DNA from: Leucosporidium creatinivorum
Taxonomy: Eukaryota; Basidiomycota; Microbotryomycetes; Leucosporidiales; Leucosporidiaceae
Length of the DNA stretch: 36,838 nucleotides
Direction of reading: 5' to 3'
NCBI GenBank assembly: GCA_001600635.1
Contig: BCKL01000019.1
Span: 249,475 to 286,312 of the forward strand
Shown here one piece after another: positions 31,140 through 36,838 of this stretch. The position numbers and the translations under genes were made by a program. The notes below the pieces were generated by a model that ran no database searches, was not told the DNA's origin, and worked only from the letters and a program-made list of their open reading frames with translations. Each line of letters opens with the position of its first letter. Position 1 is the stretch's first letter.

Positions 31140-31999
31140 CTGCTTCAGACTAGCTCCTTACAGACATGCTACAACTACTCAAACTCACCTGAGGTCGACT
31201 GCTTCAGACTAGCTGAAGAGAGACCCAGGTGAGCGCCCGGCCTCGGGTCTTAAACCCCCAAAGNCTNGCCTCCCTCACTTCCACCAAATCACTCCATACT
31301 CCTCCTAGATGATACCCAGTGGGAGTAAACCCTCTTGAGCGAGTACCTGGCCGAGAGGGACAAGCGAAAGTTGAGGAGAGAGGGCCGACACTTGAAGGTG
31401 CGCCGAAGAGGAATCGAACTGATGGGAGATGGACTCGAGGAAGACGTACTGCTGGTGTACATGATGAGNTAGACGATGAGGTAGATGATGATGATGAACT
31501 TGTGGTAGAACTCGTGGTAGATGCCAATCATGAGGTACTAGTTGGCTGTCTCAACACCCCCCGTAATCCCACTGGGGGAATTAGCGAGTCCAAGCGCAGC
31601 TCGATGCTTCTTGAACGCCAACGCCTTGGTGAAGGTGTCAGCGACCTGCTCCGCTGTCGGCGTGTAGGCAATGTCGACCTGTCCTTGGCGAACCGCACGA
31701 CGCACGAACATGTCGCGAATGTCCATGTGCTTGCTGCGTCCAGCGTGCTTGGGGTTGCGGGCGCAGGTGATGGCTCCGGTGTTGTTGCCGAGGATCTTGA
31801 TGGGCTGGTCGACGGGGAAACCGAGCTCCGCGTTGATGTTGCGGATGGCGAGAGCCTCCCTCGCCCCCTCGCTGAGAGCGGCAAGTTTGGCCACGACGGA
31901 CCTCATTGCAAGACGCCCAGGGTCTCCTCGAGCTCGCCAGTCTCTCCCACCCCCGCTAGAGGCAGGGGGGCTCTTCCGCCGAGGCATCTTTGGAGTCAT
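31140..31999 (-). mobile_element. Ty1/copia fossil: RNase H end plus LTR, minus orientation
   Basis: Minus-strand pol sequence shows the copia RNase H end (EALAIRNINAELGF, NNTGAITCARNPKHAGRSKH, DIRDMFVRRAV, AEQVADTFTKAL). It leads into a purine tract and an LTR beginning TGTTGAGACAGCC at 31555, running left to about 31140. Inverse copy of the LTR at 29509. Only the 3' end of the element is here, with a few ambiguous bases; broken. Confidence 0.75.
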
Positions 32000-33880
32000 T
32001 GGATCGCTTGACTACAACTTCGCCGTCTCCAACACCTCGCCAAGTCCGCTTCGACCTTCCGCCCTCCACCTCCACCGGCAGATCACCTGACCCGATGGGG
32101 CGCCCACCGGCGCGACTCGCTCCTTGCATCCCTCTCAGCGAGGAGGAGAAAGAAGCCATCAAGGGAAACCCACTTGACGCTGGACTCGAGCAGGAATTGG
32201 ACGACGAGCTCGCCTTCCTTGCCTCCTTCATGGTCAAGACGGGAGAGACTTTCCGCGACAAGACCGCCTTCCTTCGACCAGCCAACAAACCGCGGAGCAT
32301 CAAGGCTGCCCTCAAGACGGAGCACGCCGACGATTGAAGAGCAGGACTCGTCTTGGAGGTCGACAACCTTGTTCACAAGTACAAGGTCATGTTGCCCATC
32401 GCCCGCAGGAAGCTCCCTCGCGGCGCGCGTCTTCTCCCCTCCAAGGCCATCTTCAAGACAAAGTGAGACGCTGAGGGCAAGCCAAGTTCGCATCGTAGCA
32501 ATGGGCAACCTTCAAGGGGAGGACAACTACACCGAGACCTACTCCCCAACGCTCAAGTTCCCCTCGTTCCGCACCATGTTCGCACTCGCCGCCGAGCACG
32601 ACCTCCTCCTCGAGACCTGCAACGTCACCAAGGCGTACCTCCATGGCAAGCTCCACGAGACCAACCTCTACCTCTTCGTCCCCGAGGCTCTCGTCGAGAT
32701 CATGCCCGAGCTCAAGGACCGCGTCTTCCACCTCAAGAAGTCGCTCTACGGCCTCAAGCAAGCGGGTTGCTGCTGGAACAAGAACGTCGATTGCACCATC
32801 CGTCTTGAGGGCTACCTCCCCACCCTCTCCGACCCCTGCGTCTACACCAAGAAGTCAAAGGCCAAGGGCAAGGACGGCTGGGACTACATCGGCCTCTACA
32901 TCGACAACACAGCACATCTTGCTCGGGAGCAGAAGGAGATCGAGAAGCAGAAGGCGGCCCTCAAGAAGGCGTACAAGATCAAGGAGAACGGCGCTCCAAC
33001 ATGCCACCTCGGCGTCCCGACGAAGCGTCTCGCTGACGGGTCTTACCACCTCAACCAGCCGAGGTACATCAACAACATGATTGAGACCTTCCTCCCCGAC
33101 GAACCCCGACGCGCCGTCTACACCCCCATGGCCGCCGATGCTCTCTCCAAACTCCCTTTGGCCGACCCCGACGCCTCGCCGAGCGACAAGCATCGCTTCC
33201 GCTCCCTCGTCGGCTTGCTCGCCTACTGCTTGACAGCCACTCGTCCCAACATCACCTACGCCGTCTCCAAACAGCTCGGGACCTCGCAGGGAGCACTTCA
33301 AGGCGGCGCTGAGGATCCTTCGCTACCTCAGGACGACCCACAAGCACGGCCTCCTCTACAAGTTGACGGGCGTCCCGCTACACGGCTACACCGATTTGGC
33401 CTACGGCAACAATATCAAGGACGGGCATTCAACTTCGGGATACGTCTTCATCGCCGCAGGCGCCGCCGTCTCATGGTCCTCCAAGAAACAACTTCGAGCA
33501 GTACATTCGACGACTGAGGCCGAGTACATCGCGCAGTCCAAGGCAACCCACAAGGCCATCTTCCTCGAACAGCTCCTCATGGAACTTGGACTCGGCGCCG
33601 AGCAGCCCATCAAGGTCTTTGGCGACAACACCTCGGCCATCGAGATCGCCAAGAACCCCAAGCACCACAAGAAGATCAAGCAGGCCCAACTCAACGAGTG
33701 TGGCATCTCCAAAGCCGTCAAGCTCGGTCTCATCGACATCTCGTATGTGCGCACCAAGGACATGACCGCCGACATCCTCACGAAGCCTCTCGCTTGCTCC
33801 GCTTTGGAGGGACATCGGGATTGCATGGGAGTCGTCCCTCCCCCCATGGGAGTGAGGAGGGGTGTTGAGAGGAGGAGGAC
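31995..33880 (+). mobile_element. Ty1/copia fossil: reverse transcriptase and RNase H, plus orientation
   Basis: Plus-strand copia pol: the reverse-transcriptase region has ETYSPTLKFPSFRTMFALAA, VTKAYLHGKL, LKKSLYGLKQAG and the downstream GLYIDNTAHLAREQ. RNase H has AVHSTTEAEYIAQSKA, GDNTSAIEIAKNPKHH and MTADILTKPLA. It abuts the minus-strand fossil head-to-head near 31,995. Several interruptions split it, so it is a fossil, though relatively long and readable, and so perhaps younger than its neighbours. Confidence 0.85.
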
Positions 33881-34345
33881 TTAGCCATCGCCGAGTCGAC
33901 TCCGTCACCTTGCGCTGGCTGCCAAGGACGTCTCCAAGCTTCTTCCTCTTCATCATCTAACTCATCGTCATCACAAGCACCTCTTCTACCTCTACCAACT
34001 TATCCGAGGCGCTGGACGCCCTTCCTTTCCCTTCGCTTTGGCTCACTCCCCTTCGGCTCCCTTCGCCTCTCTCCATCAAGTCGACCTTCCTCCTCTCTCC
34101 CACCGCTCTGGACGACTGGAATCAACCTACACGGTGTGTAACACTCCCAAGGGGAGGGACACTTGAGGAGGAGAAGTGACCCCTATCCGCGGAGGACTTA
34201 GGAGCGGAGGAGCACCTGCGGCTCTTGACCTCAGCCTTGTCTGAGTGTCTTTGCACCCCAGCTGAGTGGTTGAGTAGGGTGTACAGCGTTGCATTACAGC
34301 CTTGTCTGAGTGTCTTTGCGCCCCAGTACACTTCTGTACAAGGAC
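33863..34345 (+). mobile_element. LTR-derived region after the plus-strand copia fossil
   Basis: Begins TGTTGAGAGGAGG right after the RNase H end, as a copia 3' LTR should. It contains a CCCCTATCCGCGGAGGACTTAGG block like those near 30,280 and 31,077. Two copies of CAGCCTTGTCTGAGTGTCTT (near 34,230 and 34,298) lie inside. The right limit is an estimate. Confidence 0.55.
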
Positions 34346-34349
34346 GAGG

Positions 34350-35880
34350 AGAAAGAAGATGTATCCTGCTGCTGCTGCTCTGCCAAGGCTTCAGGAGAAG
34401 GCGAGCGCTCGGGAGAAGAAGTGGTTGCGCGAAGGGGGAAGGGGCGTCAGCAGCGTCGAGGTCGTCTCGTACTCAGTGCTCTCGTCAGGACGTACGGACG
34501 GCGGTGAGGGTCTCGAAAGATTCCCATCACCGTGAACGTTGTCCTGCTTGAGAGGGAACTCGTCCTCGTTGAAGTAGACGCTCCTTGCTCGAATGACTCC
34601 CTTGGTTGGCGACTTGGACTCGTCCCAGATGCGGTAGAAGCCGTCCTTGGAGTCGAAGCCGAGGAGGATGCCATCGATGGTGATGGGGTCGAGCTTGGTG
34701 CGGAGCTCCTTCGGCTTGTAGACGCAAGCGCGAATGCCGAAGGTGCGGATGTGGGCGAGAGAAGGCGTCTTGCCGCTCCAGCGGAAGATCGGAGTCTTGC
34801 CTTTGAGCGCGGTGTGGCCGGTGCGGTTGTAGACGTGCATGGTGTACTTGGGCGCCTCTCCCCACCACTGCGAGAGTGCAATTGATGCGCTCAGCGCGCG
34901 CGTTGTTGCGAGGCATGTAGGGGATGGTGTGCTCGTGCTTGATCCCGTGCTCCTCGAGGTAGGCGATGAACTCCTTGGAGAGGTACTCGCCGCCGTTGTT
35001 TGTACGGAAGGCGATGAGCTTCTTGCCGGTAGAGCGTTTGGCGGAGGCGAGCCAGGACTTGAACTCGGCGAAGGCGTTGCTCTTGTTCTTGAGGAGCCGG
35101 ACCTCATGGAGACGACTCGCGTTGTCGGTGATTGTCATGGCGTAGCGTGCTCCTCCAAAGGTGCTAGTGCCAAAGTCGAGGAGATCCAAGTAAACGAGCT
35201 CGAGGATGTCGGACGCGAGGGAAGGGGAGGGGGGGAACGGCAACTGTGTAGCTTTCGCTTGAACACACGCCTCGCACTTTTTCACTTCATCTACACTGTT
35301 ATCAGTCACTGCTACATCAAGGCCNGAGACGGCGCCCGACTTCACAAGCTCCTGAATAGCAGAGAGAGATNGGTGGCACAGGCGTCGATGTGCTGTCAGC
35401 CCATCTACCTTCGACGAAGGAGCGGCGNCNAACCCCGAGGGGCGAGACGTACAGAAANTGCAGTCGAGGTGGAGGAGGCNNTTGCGGAGGGAAGCCGAGG
35501 TGACNANAGNGCCCGACTTGTCCTGGATNTTGGCTCCGCCCGAGTCGATGGTGACCTTGAAGCCGACGGTCTTGGCAAGGGTGTTGGTCAAGATGAGCGT
35601 GAGGGCAAGGAAACAAACAAAGAAACACGTCCCGAGGCAAAGGATCCTTCCCGAGGGCATCTCGAGCGCGATCTCTCCGACGTGGGTGGCGACGGCTCCA
35701 GGGGCGACTCCGTTGATCGCCATCTTGGGGATCGACTTGACGTTGGTGAGAAGTGCGAGGTCCCCCGTCATTACCAAACCTACTAGGTTGGTTCTTGCAA
35801 AAACTCCCCCTGTCTTCCTTACCCCCAAGACCCAAAAACACTTCGATTTTCGAGCAGTCGCACTTTTGTCTGGGCCTTAC
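34350..35880 (-). mobile_element. Ty1/copia fossil: integrase region, minus orientation
   Basis: Minus-strand pol with the gag-pre-integrase and integrase signature (LTAHRRLCH, VKKCEACVQAKATQLPF, YLDLLDFGTSTFGGARYAMTI, NNGGEYLSKEFIAYLEEHGI, TIPYMPRNNARAERIN) and the post-core part (WSGKTPSLAHIRTFGIRACV, GILLGFDSKDGFYRIW). Several ambiguous bases lie at 35,320-35,530. It is broken, with a few interruptions. Confidence 0.82.
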
Positions 35881-36390
35881 AGAGAGGGCCTATGAGCTAT
35901 GAAGGTCTGTACTGCACCTCAGCAGCGTCGCGTAGAGCAAGCAAGCCCGAGAGAGTGGTACTCATCCCCGCTTGGCTCAACAGCGAGGGAGCGGCGCAGC
36001 AGAGGGAGCTTGGGAGGGATTCGGCAATAGCTCGGCGAACAGTTTCTGAGGCAGCACGGGTTCCAAACAAGCAGGGCAGGAAGCTGGTGCACTATATGTG
36101 CATGGTAGTGAGCTTTTGAGAGCTGCTCACTACCTGCACAAGTGCTGGAGAGGGGTACAGCAAGACAAAGCGCTCCAGGACGGCTCGGCGGAGGTCGACT
36201 CGCCAGGTTCTCAGCTGCCAGCAGTACACTCCGCCATCTGAGGAGGCGTAGCTGAGTGAGCCATTGACAAATGCTTGAAGCGCGCGGCTCTCAGTCCCCT
36301 GCTCTCCTGCTGCTCTTGCTTGGGCTTCAGCGCTCACACTCGGACTTCGCTGCTCACCTCGTAGCTGCTTGCCTCTCAAAGAATAGGTTT
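35880..36390. other. Unassigned stretch inside the minus-strand copia fossil
   Basis: About 500 bp between the integrase part and the gag/protease part of the minus-strand element that does not read as copia protein on either strand. It may be a nested insertion or heavily decayed element sequence. No terminal repeats identified. Confidence 0.4.
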
Positions 36391-36838
36391 GGTACCCGCC
36401 AGCACGGACGGCCCCCTCTATCATGTTGGCGCTGGCGCCGCAGTCGAGGATGATGGTTCCCTTCGCCGAGCTCGTCTCGGCGATCCAGGAGCTGAGCCCG
36501 TGCTCGTAGTTGGCGGCGGACTCGGGAGCGGGAGACAACAATCCGTCTTGAGCGTCGAGCGAGGCGAGCGAGGCGTTGTGCTCCGAGGGAGAGGCGACGT
36601 TGGCGGCCTCGGTCTTCTCCTTCTTCTTGCGAGCGTCGACCTTCTTCTTCCTTGCGTCCATGAGCTTCTTCTTGGCGGCGGGCGCGTTGGGGTGAGGGCA
36701 GTTGTCAAGCCAGTGCCACTTGCCACAGGGGCAGTTGCTGGGAGGCTTCCTTTCCGACTTGCCTCCGCCTGAGCGGGCTCCGCCAAAGAGAGCCGACTGA
36801 GGGGACTCCTGGCTCGTCCTGATGACCTGCTCACAAGT
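36390..36838 (-). mobile_element. Ty1/copia fossil: gag zinc-knuckle and protease part, minus orientation
   Basis: Minus-strand sequence shows a zinc-knuckle-like KWHWLDNCPHPNAP, a lysine-rich segment (MDARKKKVDARKKKEKTE) and a retropepsin-like IILDCGASANMIEG. It runs off the right window edge. It is probably the upstream part of the same minus-strand element as the integrase region. Confidence 0.7.

Noticed and set aside
1-36838. tRNA, rRNA or riboswitch genes
   Set aside because: I looked for cloverleaf and box A/B patterns and rRNA cores and saw none. A tRNA-related signal at 31119-31130 is only a primer-binding-like site of a retrotransposon fossil.

Overview
The window looks like nuclear DNA of a GC-rich, intron-dense basidiomycete yeast. 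I would guess Pucciniomycotina, Microbotryomycetes (the Rhodotorula/Sporobolomyces/Leucosporidium type). The basis is short (about 55-145 nt) GT-AG introns with a strong GCTGAC-like branch site and CT-rich tails, C-ending codon preference, and fungal-type Ty1/copia remnants. The placement is inference; no marker gene is present. All gene models below were built by eye from splice signals, reading-frame phase and paralogue comparison.

Positions 1-28,950 hold thirteen protein genes, and every one reads as either a glycosyltransferase (GT) or an SGNH/PC-esterase-type acyl-transferase or esterase. Nearly all start with a short basic tail and one hydrophobic segment, which is the type II membrane topology of Golgi enzymes. 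In order: three tandem PC-esterase paralogues (1-1403 cut by the window edge, 1798-3232, 3668-5053, all +); a second PC-esterase subtype (5474-7108, -); an SGNH hydrolase-like protein (7196-8641, +); a GT92-like enzyme (9075-11537, +); a 1002-residue multidomain GT ending in a GT64 domain (11791-15638, -); a second copy of the second PC-esterase subtype (15728-17509, +); a third PC-esterase-like protein (17939-19535, +); a filamin-like/PC-esterase protein of NXPE-like layout (about 19757-21552, +); a two-domain GT (22755-24808, +); a GT43 glucuronyltransferase-like gene (25139-26157, -); and a GT64 gene with a long C-terminal extension (26241-28949, +). Three pairs are head-to-head with only 83-89 bp between start codons.

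The simplest joint reading is a Golgi pathway for a secreted or wall heteropolysaccharide. The GTs (GT43, two GT64, GT92, two multidomain GTs) would build the chain, and the seven PC-esterase/SGNH proteins would add or remove O-acyl groups. The product is unknown. I see no transporter, transcription factor, sugar-nucleotide enzyme or synthase with many membrane spans. This clustered glycan pathway is my candidate for the undescribed system.

From about 29,090 to the right edge the DNA is a graveyard of Ty1/copia LTR-retrotransposon fossils in both orientations, with inverted LTR copies, short repeats and several ambiguous bases. All of it looks broken. It bounds the cluster on the right; the left boundary lies outside the window.
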